Assembly (NCBI GenBank): GCA_964426915.1
Contig: CAYRTD010000172.1
Span: forward strand, 1-7,946
DNA: 7,946 nt
Origin: CAYRTD01 sp964426915
GTDB taxonomy: Bacteria > Bacteroidota > Bacteroidia > Bacteroidales > GCA-2748055
Direction: 5' to 3'
A program made the translations under genes and the position numbers. Positions within the stretch are counted from its first letter, which is position 1. The number at the start of each line of letters is the position of its first letter. The notes below the pieces were generated by a model, which saw only the letters and a program-made list of their open reading frames with translations, did no database searches and was not told the origin of the DNA. Shown here in pieces: positions 1-5,955 of the stretch.

Positions 1-67
1 TTTTGAAAACCAAAATCATAGTCTCACTGATTTAACACTGAATGAGTATTTCGGACATTATGGACAG
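1..67 (+). repeat. 3' end of dispersed compound repeat (copy 1, truncated by window start)
   Basis: These 67 bases match 4497-4563 with a single difference (T at 50 versus A at 4546), in the same orientation. Similarity stops abruptly after the shared TGGACAG, which marks this as one boundary of the repeat. The first bases form the 3' part of a hairpin that is complete in the other copy (ATGATTTTG / CAAAATCAT). One frame reads openly through both copies and ends here at a TAA soon after the repeat, but the hairpins and the absence of an upstream gene argue for a non-coding element. Confidence 0.9.
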
Positions 68-157
68 GCATTAACTAGATAATAATCAAGCCTGAGTGTT
101 TTTTAGAATTATTAAACATTAATAGCTGACCCAGGTTTTTGAAAAATACATACAAAA

Positions 158-1483
158 ATGAAAAAGGAAATAAAAGTACCGGATATTGCAGAAAATGTTG
201 AAACAGGACTTATCGCCGGGATACTGGTATCTGAGGGCGATAAAATATCCAAAGATCAGCCTGTAGTTGAAGTTGAAACTGATAAGGCAACCACCGATAT
301 CCCCTCCGAATTTGAAGGGACGGTTGATGAGATAAAGGTGAAAGAAGGTGATGAAGTGAAAGTTCATCAGGTTCTTATGATTATTGAGGTGGAAGAGGAA
401 GGGGGTGAAGAGGAAGATGATATAGAGGAAGAGAAAGAAGAAACAAAAGCCACGGAGACAGAAGAAGAGGAAAAAGAAAAAGGTGAAAAGAAGGAAGAGC
501 CTGTAGAAACAAGAGAAAGTGAGGAAGAGACAAAAAAGGAACCTGAAAAGGAGGAAAAGGCTGAAAAAGAAGCGGAACACGAAGAAAAAGGGAAAAAGTT
601 AAGTGAGATTCCGGCAGCTCCTTCTGTAAGAAGGTTTGCCAGAGAAATGAATGTTGATTTGACCAGGGTTGAAGGAACAGGACCAGGAAACAGGATTACT
701 GCTGAAGATGTAAAAAAACATTCTGAAAAGGCAGTGGAGAGAAAGGAAGAAAAAGCGGAAGTTGAATTGCCTGATTTTTCTCAATGGGGACCAATCAGAC
801 GTGAATCTATGAGTAACATAAGAAAAATAACGGCTGAAAGTGTACTGAAATCCTGGCAAACCATTCCTCATGTTACTCAATTTGATGAAGCTGATATTAC
901 AGAACTAGAAAATTTCAGAAAGCAGAACCAGGATAAAGTGGAAAAAGAAGGTGGCAAACTCACCATTACCGCTATATTGCTTAAAATTTCCGGATTTGCC
1001 CTTCTGAAATTCCCTCGTTTTAATGCCAGCCTCGATTATAACAAAGAAGAAATTGTATATAAAGACTTTTTTAATGTGGGTATTGCTGTGGATACGCCCA
1101 GGGGACTTTTGGTACCGGTGATTCGCGATGTGAATAAAAAATCTCTCACTGAATTATCTGTTGAACTTTCAGAGATAGCCGAAAAAACAAGAAATAAAAA
1201 GATACAGTCGGAGGAAATGCAAGGAGGTAATTTTACTATTTCCAACCTGGGAGGAATTGGCGGAATAGCTTTTACGCCTATCATTTACCCTCCTCAGGTC
1301 GCTATAATGGGGGTTTCCAGAGCAAGTTTTAAACGAATCCTCGTGAATGACGAATTTAAAAAACGATTGGTCATACCCCTGTCTTTGTCTTACGACCACA
1401 GAGTAATAGATGGTGCCGATGGTGCAAGATTCCTCCGGTGGGTTTGTGAGGTGATTGAAGATCCATATGCGCTTTTACAATAA
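158..1483 (+). CDS. aceF: Dihydrolipoamide acetyltransferase, E2 of pyruvate dehydrogenase complex (AceF type)
   Basis: E2 forms the core of a 2-oxoacid dehydrogenase complex and transfers the acyl group from lipoyl-lysine to CoA in the cytoplasm. Seen in the 441-residue product: one N-terminal lipoyl domain (about 1-78) with the lipoylated Lys43 in VETDKATTD; a Glu/Lys-rich linker (79-147); a peripheral subunit-binding domain (about 152-186, core VRRFAREMNVDL and GNRITAEDV); and a catalytic domain (about 205-441). The catalytic motif DHRVIDG places the active His at 414 and Asp at 418. Stretches such as IPHVTQFDEADITELE and GIAVDTPRGLLVPV resemble E. coli AceF, the partner of homodimeric E1, so pyruvate is the likely substrate; a branched-chain or other 2-oxoacid E2 is less likely. 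It has one lipoyl domain, whereas E. coli has three. The start has an A-rich leader and no clear ribosome site. The E3 gene follows after 13 bases. No E1 gene lies upstream within the window. Confidence 0.93.
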   Translation: MKKEIKVPDIAENVETGLIAGILVSEGDKISKDQPVVEVETDKATTDIPSEFEGTVDEIKVKEGDEVKVHQVLMIIEVEEEGGEEEDDIEEEKEETKATETEEEEKEKGEKKEEPVETRESEEETKKEPEKEEKAEKEAEHEEKGKKLSEIPAAPSVRRFAREMNVDLTRVEGTGPGNRITAEDVKKHSEKAVERKEEKAEVELPDFSQWGPIRRESMSNIRKITAESVLKSWQTIPHVTQFDEADITELENFRKQNQDKVEKEGGKLTITAILLKISGFALLKFPRFNASLDYNKEEIVYKDFFNVGIAVDTPRGLLVPVIRDVNKKSLTELSVELSEIAEKTRNKKIQSEEMQGGNFTISNLGGIGGIAFTPIIYPPQVAIMGVSRASFKRILVNDEFKKRLVIPLSLSYDHRVIDGADGARFLRWVCEVIEDPYALLQ

Positions 1484-1496
1484 GAAACAGAATACT

Positions 1497-2915
1497 ATGA
1501 GTGATAAAAAAAAGGAATTATTAATAATTGGAGCCGGCCCGGGCGGATACCGGGCGGCATTCATGGCTGCTGATCTGGGGCTGGATGTAACACTCATTGA
1601 TCCCGAAAATAATCCGGGTGGTGTTTGTCTATACCGGGGATGCATCCCTACAAAAGCCCTTCTTCATCTGGTGAAGATAAAAAATGATGCATCACATGCA
1701 GAAGAAATGGGAATGAAGTTCTCCACACCAGATATTGATGTTGAAAAAATAGCAAAGTGGAAGGATAGTGTGGTCGAAAAGCTTACCGGTGGATTAGGTC
1801 AGCTTCTAAAGTCAAGAAAGATCACTTATATTAAAGCTTATGCGGAATTTATTGATGATCATAGCGTTCAGCTGAAAGGAAAAGATGTTGATGAAGAAAA
1901 AATTTCCTTTGAAAATGCCATTATTGCTACAGGCGCAAAACCGGTTTCACTTCCGGGAATAGATACCGGAGAAAAAAATATAATGACCTCTGCTGATGCA
2001 CTTAAACTACAGGATGTTCCGGAGAAAATGCTTATTATCGGAGGTGGCTATATAGGACTTGAGATGGCTACTATATATCATTCGATGGGTTCGAAGGTTT
2101 CTATAGTGGAGGTTACGGGAAATTTTATGCCCGGAATGGATGAAGATCTGATAAGAGAATATAAAAAAGCTTCCAAAGATATTTTTGAAGATTTATTCTT
2201 TGAAACCAAAGTGGATAATATTGAAAAGAAGGGAAAAACCCTGAAAGTTAATTTTAAGAATAAAGATAAGAAAGACTTTTCAAAACAGTACAACAAGGTA
2301 CTTGTGGCAGTGGGGCAAAAACCCAATACTGAAAACATTGGACTGGCAAAGACCTCTGTTGAAACGGATGAAAAGGGTTTTATAAAGATAGATGAACAAC
2401 ACAGAACCTCGGCAGGACATATTTTTGCTATCGGCGATGTTGCCGGCCCGCCGCTGCTGGCCCATAAAGCCAGTTATGAAGGTGGAATTGCAGCGGAAGT
2501 GATAGCAGGGGAAAATGTGGTGAATGATGCACGGGCAATTCCTGCTGTAATTTATACGGAACCGGAAATTGCCACTTGCGGACTTAATGAAACGGAGGCG
2601 AAAGAACAGAACCTTAATTTTAAAAAGGTTAAATTTCCATGGGCCGCTTCGGGAAGAGCTGCTGCAATGAATGAAAAGCGGGGATTTACCAAATTGTTGA
2701 TCGATACAGATAATGACAGAATTATAGGAGCCGGGATAGTTGGGAAAAACGCGGGAGATATGATCGCTGAGCTGGTTTTGGCCATTGAAATGGCTGCTAC
2801 TGCCAAGGATATTGAACTCACAATTCATCCTCATCCCACCCTGTCGGAAACAATAATGGAAACAGCCGAATTATATTACGGACATCCGACACATACCGCA
2901 AAAAGAAAAAAATGA
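1497..2915 (+). CDS. lpdA: Dihydrolipoamide dehydrogenase (E3)
   Basis: E3 is an FAD flavoprotein that reoxidises dihydrolipoyl groups on E2 and passes electrons to NAD+. I chose the ATG at 1497 (472 residues, MSDKKKELLIIGAGPGGY). An in-frame TTG at 1455 would overlap the end of E2 and add 14 residues with no family counterpart. Motifs seen: FAD-binding GAGPGG at 12-17; redox-active disulfide Cys44 and Cys49 in GGVCLYRGCIPTKALL; NAD-binding GGGYIGLEMA near 180; second FAD contact GDVAGPPLLAHKA; and the C-terminal catalytic pair His446 and Glu451 in HPHPTLSE, contributed across the dimer. The usual E3 form of the disulfide motif is CLNVGC; here it is CLYRGC. Length is normal for the family. 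The 13-base gap after E2 implies co-transcription. All essential residues are present, so it should be active, and it may also serve other lipoyl complexes. Confidence 0.95.
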   Translation: MSDKKKELLIIGAGPGGYRAAFMAADLGLDVTLIDPENNPGGVCLYRGCIPTKALLHLVKIKNDASHAEEMGMKFSTPDIDVEKIAKWKDSVVEKLTGGLGQLLKSRKITYIKAYAEFIDDHSVQLKGKDVDEEKISFENAIIATGAKPVSLPGIDTGEKNIMTSADALKLQDVPEKMLIIGGGYIGLEMATIYHSMGSKVSIVEVTGNFMPGMDEDLIREYKKASKDIFEDLFFETKVDNIEKKGKTLKVNFKNKDKKDFSKQYNKVLVAVGQKPNTENIGLAKTSVETDEKGFIKIDEQHRTSAGHIFAIGDVAGPPLLAHKASYEGGIAAEVIAGENVVNDARAIPAVIYTEPEIATCGLNETEAKEQNLNFKKVKFPWAASGRAAAMNEKRGFTKLLIDTDNDRIIGAGIVGKNAGDMIAELVLAIEMAATAKDIELTIHPHPTLSETIMETAELYYGHPTHTAKRKK

Positions 2916-2931
2916 ATATAAAAATTAAAAG

Positions 2932-2997
2932 AGCCAATTTGAATAAAAGAAAAAAATTGGACCTGAACATGGAGCCTCATTCCCCAAAAAATTGGCT
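2932..2997 (+). other. Competing hairpins between lpdA and the Usp gene
   Basis: The left arm AGCCAATTT (2932-2940) can pair with AAATTGG at 2954-2960, or more fully with AAATTGGCT at 2989-2997. The two pairings exclude each other. No T-run follows the longer hairpin, so it is not a standard intrinsic terminator. It could be a processing or 3'-end stabilising structure for the E2-E3 transcript, or a leader of the downstream gene. The role is inferred only; the base pairing is directly visible. Confidence 0.45.
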
Positions 2998-3024
2998 TTG
3001 GTTAATATTTAAACAGATATAAAA

Positions 3025-3888
3025 ATGAAAGTATTTATAATAAGTGACATACACAGTGATGTGGAAAGCATAATCCCCTATGGATTAAGACTTGCGAAAT
3101 TTCTGGAAATTGAAGTGGATATAATTCATACAATTGATCCCCGGTCCATTAAGGGTGGTTACAGTTCTTATGCTGATTCTCAGAGCATAACACCGGGAAA
3201 CAAGTTGAGTGCTGATAAAATAATTGAAAGAGAGAAAAAGATTGCAGATACCGATCTGAAAAAAATTCTGAGTGCAGAAGCATCAAGGTTGAATTATCCC
3301 TTAAAAATAAATACGGTTATTGAAGAGACTGAGATTGAGGCCAAGCTTAAATCGTTGTCGGAAAAAGATCACGAATCCATAATTCTGATCAATACACAAA
3401 CAAGTAATATTATATTTGAGAACCTGGATGAAATAATTGATACAGTAAAAAAGATTAATTCAATTTATCTTATTCTTCGACCAGGACAGGTTTTTCATGA
3501 ATTTGAGAGAGTAATTCTGCCAACAAATTTTACAGCGGAGGATTTGCAGAAATATCCTAAGGTTGCTTACCTTTTCAAGGATTTTGAGCCCAATATTCTT
3601 GCCGTTGATATAGCAAAAAATAAGGATTATCTGGGAACAGAAATGAAGGCAAATCAGTGGAAAAAAGCTGCCGATGCTGTATTTTCAGAATCAACCATAA
3701 ATACCATCATGCTAACCGGAAAACACTATAATGAAACATTGATCACGTATATACTCAAAGATAATCCTGATCTTGTTCTGTTGTTTAAGCGGGAGAAAAA
3801 AGTCCTGGAAAAACTATTCACTAAAGACCTTATGAAGGAATTACTGGAGCGTACGGATATTCCTGTTTTGTTTTACAGCAGTGATTAA
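3025..3888 (+). CDS. Two-domain universal stress protein (UspA superfamily)
   Basis: The 287-residue product has the tandem Usp layout common in Bacteroidota: domain 1 about 1-150 (opening MKVFIISDIHSDVESIIPYGLRLA, the usual beta strand followed by a helix) and domain 2 about 160-287 (opening ERVILPTNFTAEDLQ). Its C-terminal segment, with VLEKLFTKDLMKEL followed by DIPVLFY, matches the style of Bacteroidota Usp tails. The glycine-rich ATP-binding motif of ATP-type Usps (G-2x-G-9x-G-S/T) is not recognisable in the second domain, where charged residues take its place, so nucleotide binding is doubtful. No signal peptide or membrane segment is seen, so it should be cytoplasmic. Starts at ATG 3025 behind an AT-rich leader. 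It lies 109 bases after lpdA, so it probably has its own signals or read-through. The dispersed repeat begins at its stop codon. Sequence divergence makes the family call good but the exact role unknown. Confidence 0.8.
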   Translation: MKVFIISDIHSDVESIIPYGLRLAKFLEIEVDIIHTIDPRSIKGGYSSYADSQSITPGNKLSADKIIEREKKIADTDLKKILSAEASRLNYPLKINTVIEETEIEAKLKSLSEKDHESIILINTQTSNIIFENLDEIIDTVKKINSIYLILRPGQVFHEFERVILPTNFTAEDLQKYPKVAYLFKDFEPNILAVDIAKNKDYLGTEMKANQWKKAADAVFSESTINTIMLTGKHYNETLITYILKDNPDLVLLFKREKKVLEKLFTKDLMKELLERTDIPVLFYSSD

Positions 3889-4001
3889 ATAAAGTCTGTC
3901 AATAGAGTAGCGTCGGGTGCCTGGATCATAACCGAACCGCCAATTTGGGGTAAGCTCAGCGAAGCCAATGTTCAGGATCAAGGTGCTCAAAGGAGTTAGT
4001 C

Positions 4002-4048
4002 GATAATGTTTTTGCATTATCTAGTAAGTCATACCGATTAATCGGTAT
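4002..4048. repeat. Two conserved hairpins of the 170-bp repeat unit
   Basis: GATAATG (4002-4008), loop TTTTTG, CATTATC (4015-4021) forms a 7-bp stem. It is followed by the 18-bp perfect palindrome ATACCGATTAATCGGTAT (4031-4048). Both recur at 7675-7694 and 7704-7721, where only the two central bases of the second palindrome differ (AA instead of TA), so both arms are kept intact. Confidence 0.8.
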
Positions 4049-4072
4049 TGGTGAGAGTGTAAGTAGTGTCTG

Positions 4073-4090
4073 TCCCGATAGCTATCAGGA
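4073..4090. repeat. REP-like palindrome TCCCGATAGCTATCAGGA
   Basis: Near-perfect 18-bp palindrome with one asymmetric base. It sits where the second repeat unit has lost roughly 65 bases compared with the unit at 7733-7826. It is the same palindrome type as 4457-4474, with a paired A/T swap that preserves symmetry. Confidence 0.65.
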
Positions 4091-4107
4091 TAAATGTTCA
4101 AGATCAA

Positions 4108-4144
4108 GCCTGCCCGCCTAAGGATGGCCAGTGCAATGGCAGGC
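4108..4144. repeat. Inverted repeat at start of GC-rich middle segment
   Basis: GCCTGCC (4108-4114) and GGCAGGC (4138-4144) are perfect 7-bp arms around a 23-base loop. This lies where the sequence changes from the AT-rich repeat unit to the GC-rich segment and may mark a module boundary. Confidence 0.5.
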
Positions 4145-4339
4145 GAGCCTGTCCTGTTCTTTAACGGGGGGCTGCAACCAGGTGTTGCTGAACTTTCCGC
4201 AAGCGCTAAAGCCATTCTGCGCTGTGCCTTCAGGCAAGCTTCCAGCGGCTGAAGAGAGGCGCCAGGGGTCTACGCTAAGATCTTCGCCAGAGGCTTCTGC
4301 CACCGGATAATGCTTCTGCGACAGCGTGCGGTGGCACGA

Positions 4340-4385
4340 GCCGGAAAAAGGGGAGTTTACTCGTGTAAATGAGCATTTTTCCGGC
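4340..4385. repeat. Long hairpin closing the GC-rich segment
   Basis: GCCGGAAAAA (4340-4349) and TTTTTCCGGC (4376-4385) are perfect 10-bp arms. An inner stem TTTAC / GTAAA (4356-4360 and 4365-4369) gives a two-tier hairpin with a TCGT loop. It sits immediately before the 26-bp junction motif. Confidence 0.7.
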
Positions 4386-4456
4386 AAGTATAACGCAGAA
4401 ACGAGTGATAACGAGCTAACGAATACTGCTTAAATCTATGAGATCCCTCGGCTATT

Positions 4457-4474
4457 TCCCGAAAGCTTTCGGGA
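4457..4474. repeat. REP-like perfect palindrome TCCCGAAAGCTTTCGGGA
   Basis: A perfect 18-bp palindrome in the terminal module, directly after GAGATCCCTCGGC. Palindromes of this type are, from memory, frequent between genes in Bacteroidota genomes. A 9-bp hairpin (ATGATTTTG at 4493-4501, CAAAATCAT at 4507-4515) follows downstream. Confidence 0.7.
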
Positions 4475-4640
4475 CGGGATCAGTTCGGCTAAATGATTTT
4501 GAAAACCAAAATCATAGTCTCACTGATTTAACACTGAATGAGTATATCGGACATTATGGACAGATACTAAAGAATAAAATGGGTATAATACGTGAAAGAA
4601 GTATTAAATATCTTTTAGCCATTTCCCTTGAAGGAGGGAT

Positions 4641-4689
4641 AATACAGTTTAAATACAGTTATTTTTTTTATACTAATGCTACTAATGCT
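4641..4689. repeat. Short direct repeats upstream of the DCC gene
   Basis: AATACAGTT occurs at 4641-4649 and 4652-4660 (11-base period), and ACTAATGCT occurs twice in tandem at 4672-4680 and 4681-4689. They lie 13-61 bases before the start codon in AT-rich DNA. They could be regulator half-sites or simple slippage products; the sequence alone does not decide. Confidence 0.35.
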
Positions 4690-4701
4690 TAAAAAAAGGA
4701 A

Positions 4702-5049
4702 ATGCGACAAACAAAACCGATTCTGCTTATCGATGATGAATGTGTTTTTTGTAATAAAACTGTAGGGTTTATTATGAGGAACGGTGGAGAAGAAAAATTC
4801 AGATTTATATCACTCTATTCCCCTGAGGGAAAAGAAATACTGAAAGAACATGCCATGCCTGAGGATTACACCGATTCTGTAGTTTTAATAGAAAGGAGCA
4901 GAGTATATTTAAAATCTGAAGCAGTGTTAAGGATAGCCAGAGAACTGAGTGGATTAGTAAAGATAATATCCTGGGCAAAAATTATCCCCCCCCGATTCAG
5001 GAACACGGTTTACGATATGATTGCCAGCCATCGACATAAATTAATATAA
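4702..5049 (+). CDS. DCC-family (DUF393) thiol-disulfide oxidoreductase-like protein
   Basis: A 115-residue cytoplasmic protein. The N-terminal IDDECVFCNKTVGFI carries the family's D-x-x-C-x-x-C signature (Cys14 and Cys17), which resembles a thioredoxin-type active site. Further family marks are RFISLYSPEG, the VYLKSEAVLRIAREL segment, and a C-terminal VYDMIASHRHKLI. Many family members continue with a short FG-containing tail; this one ends early at HKLI, so the C terminus is slightly short. A redox role is predicted for the family, but the substrate is not established. The sequence AAAAAAAGGA lies almost against the ATG, too close to be a standard ribosome site, but no better start exists. 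sodC follows 49 bases downstream on the same strand, so the pair may be co-transcribed. The region upstream (4564-4701) is AT-rich and is the likely place of the promoter. Confidence 0.85.
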   Translation: MRQTKPILLIDDECVFCNKTVGFIMRNGGEEKFRFISLYSPEGKEILKEHAMPEDYTDSVVLIERSRVYLKSEAVLRIARELSGLVKIISWAKIIPPRFRNTVYDMIASHRHKLI

Positions 5050-5098
5050 GAAATATCGTCTATTGGAAATACAATTATTAATCAAAATTCAGATAATT

Positions 5099-5686
5099 AT
5101 GAGATCAAGATTTTTTTTTAACGGAGTAATGATTCTTGGGATATTATTATTTTTTAGTGGCTGTGATACACCTGCGGGATCAAAGAATTCGGATGAACAA
5201 AATGCAAAAATGGAAGAAGAGCTGCAGGAAAAGCCAGTTTATGAAAAAGCTGTGTGCATTCTTCACCCTACTGAAGGAAATGAAACAAAAGGAACTATAA
5301 CCTTTACCCGTACGGATTCTGGAGTAAAGATCGTTGCAGATATCGAAGGCTTATCAGAAGGGAAGCATGGTTTTCACATTCATGAATATGGTGATTGCTC
5401 CGACCCGGAAGGGAAATCGGCAGGCGGGCATTTTGATCCTGATAACAAAGAACATGGAGCTCCGGATGATGAAGATCGTCATGTTGGTGATCTTGGCAAT
5501 GTGATAGCTGGTGAAGATGGGAAAGCACATTACGAAAGGGTAGATAATGTAATTGAACTAAACGGCAATAATTCAATTATCGGAAGAGCGATTATTGTAC
5601 ATGCGGGAGAGGATGACCTTGTATCTCAACCCATCGGTGATGCCGGGGCGAGATTAGCCTGCGGAGTGATAGGAATCGAACAGTAA
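5099..5686 (+). CDS. sodC: Lipoprotein Cu/Zn superoxide dismutase
   Basis: It converts superoxide to hydrogen peroxide and oxygen outside the cytoplasm. I chose the ATG at 5099 (195 residues) because it opens directly into a lipoprotein signal: MRSR, hydrophobic stretch, then FFSGC with the lipid-modified Cys22. An in-frame TTG at 5063 would add 12 residues before it. A flexible acidic linker (about 23-46) precedes the SOD domain (about 47-195). All metal ligands are present by family alignment: copper His93, His95, His168; bridging His111; zinc His119, His128 and Asp131. Cys100 and Cys188 should form the conserved disulfide, and Arg185 is the substrate-guiding arginine. An extra Cys53 sits in the first strand. 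It is anchored to a membrane facing the periplasm or surface. It lies 49 bases after the DCC gene and ends before a palindromic terminator. It should be a complete, active enzyme. Confidence 0.93.
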   Translation: MRSRFFFNGVMILGILLFFSGCDTPAGSKNSDEQNAKMEEELQEKPVYEKAVCILHPTEGNETKGTITFTRTDSGVKIVADIEGLSEGKHGFHIHEYGDCSDPEGKSAGGHFDPDNKEHGAPDDEDRHVGDLGNVIAGEDGKAHYERVDNVIELNGNNSIIGRAIIVHAGEDDLVSQPIGDAGARLACGVIGIEQ

Positions 5687-5727
5687 AATCTATTAAACAT
5701 GCTTATTATAACATAAAGGCTACACGG

Positions 5728-5831
5728 GGCTGTCTGAGGAGAAAGCGGTTATTCCCTGCATTTGTTAATGAGGGTTAAGGCGTATAACAGGGCAGGGAGG
5801 GTGCATAACCGGATTTACTTTTCAGACTGCC
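5728..5831. repeat. Nested inverted-repeat element (possible MITE remnant or structured RNA)
   Basis: Outer arms GGCTGTCTGA (5728-5737) and TCAGACTGCC (5822-5831) pair with one mismatch. Inside, CGGTTAT (5746-5752) pairs perfectly with ATAACCG (5805-5811), and TCCCTGC (5753-5759) with GCAGGGA (5792-5798). The result is a layered hairpin of about 104 bases just after sodC. The outer arms look like short terminal inverted repeats of a small non-autonomous element, but no target duplication was recognised. It could alternatively be a 3' RNA structure. Confidence 0.5.
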
Positions 5832-5843
5832 TCATTCTTTCAT

Positions 5844-5883
5844 AAACAGACCCTAAGGGTTGCAACCCTTAGGGTCTGTTTTT
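5844..5883 (+). terminator. Perfect 38-bp palindrome, terminator between convergent genes
   Basis: 5844-5881 is a perfect palindrome centred on GC at 5862-5863 (arms beginning AAACAGACCCTAAGGGTT). The right arm ends in TTTTT (5879-5883), the layout of an intrinsic terminator for the plus-strand DCC-sodC transcript. On the minus strand it follows the SDR gene, but the T-run there is only three bases, so termination in that direction would be weaker. Confidence 0.75.
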
Positions 5884-5955
5884 AAAATCGGTATGCCAAG
5901 TAACTTGTAAACAAGGCTTTAAAAAATCAACCTTTCTTCCTTTTTTCCGTTTAAC

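Larger units (their letters stand above)
3886..4563 (+). repeat. Compound dispersed repeat, copy 2 (complete)
   Basis: This fills most of the 813-base gap between the Usp gene and the DCC gene. In order: a 174-bp unit (3886-4059) like the units at 7563-7826; a second, internally shortened unit (4060-4107); a GC-rich middle (4108-4390), about 58 percent GC in sampled lines against about 28 percent in one sampled line of the neighbouring gene; a 26-bp junction motif (4392-4417) shared with 7832-7857; and a terminal module (4437-4563) whose last 67 bases match the window start. Many perfect hairpins lie inside. No protein-family motif was recognised in any frame. It is best described as a composite non-coding repeat of MITE or REP type, with the exact nature unknown. 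Confidence 0.8.

Noticed and set aside
119..580. Long minus-strand frame rich in Phe and Leu opposite aceF
   Set aside because: It is the reverse complement of the Glu/Lys-rich linker coding sequence; the plus-strand E2 is clearly real.
2280..2834. 184-codon minus-strand frame opposite lpdA
   Set aside because: It lies wholly within the well-supported E3 gene and shows no family motif.
4021..4215. 64-codon minus-strand frame across the repeat unit and GC-rich segment
   Set aside because: It crosses a module boundary and two palindromes; no conserved protein features.
4318..4385. Group II intron domain (GTGCG start, GAGCC hairpin)
   Set aside because: GTGCGGTGGCACGAGCC looks suggestive, but no domain V with its catalytic triad and bulge, and no reverse transcriptase, can be seen.
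4118..4387. 89-codon minus-strand frame in the GC-rich segment
   Set aside because: No recognised motif, it overlaps hairpin arms, and its length is easily explained by high GC content. The related segment in copy 3 is arranged differently.
4577..4590. TATAAT-like promoter before the DCC gene
   Set aside because: TATAAT occurs at about 4579-4584, but Bacteroidota promoters usually follow TTTG-type -33 and TAnnTTTG -7 elements, and no matching upstream element was found.
4438..4692. 84-codon plus-strand frame in the repeat end and following DNA
   Set aside because: Its first half is repeat sequence with perfect palindromes, its second half is low-complexity AT-rich DNA, and no protein family is recognisable. 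Kept only as a finding about the shared frame.
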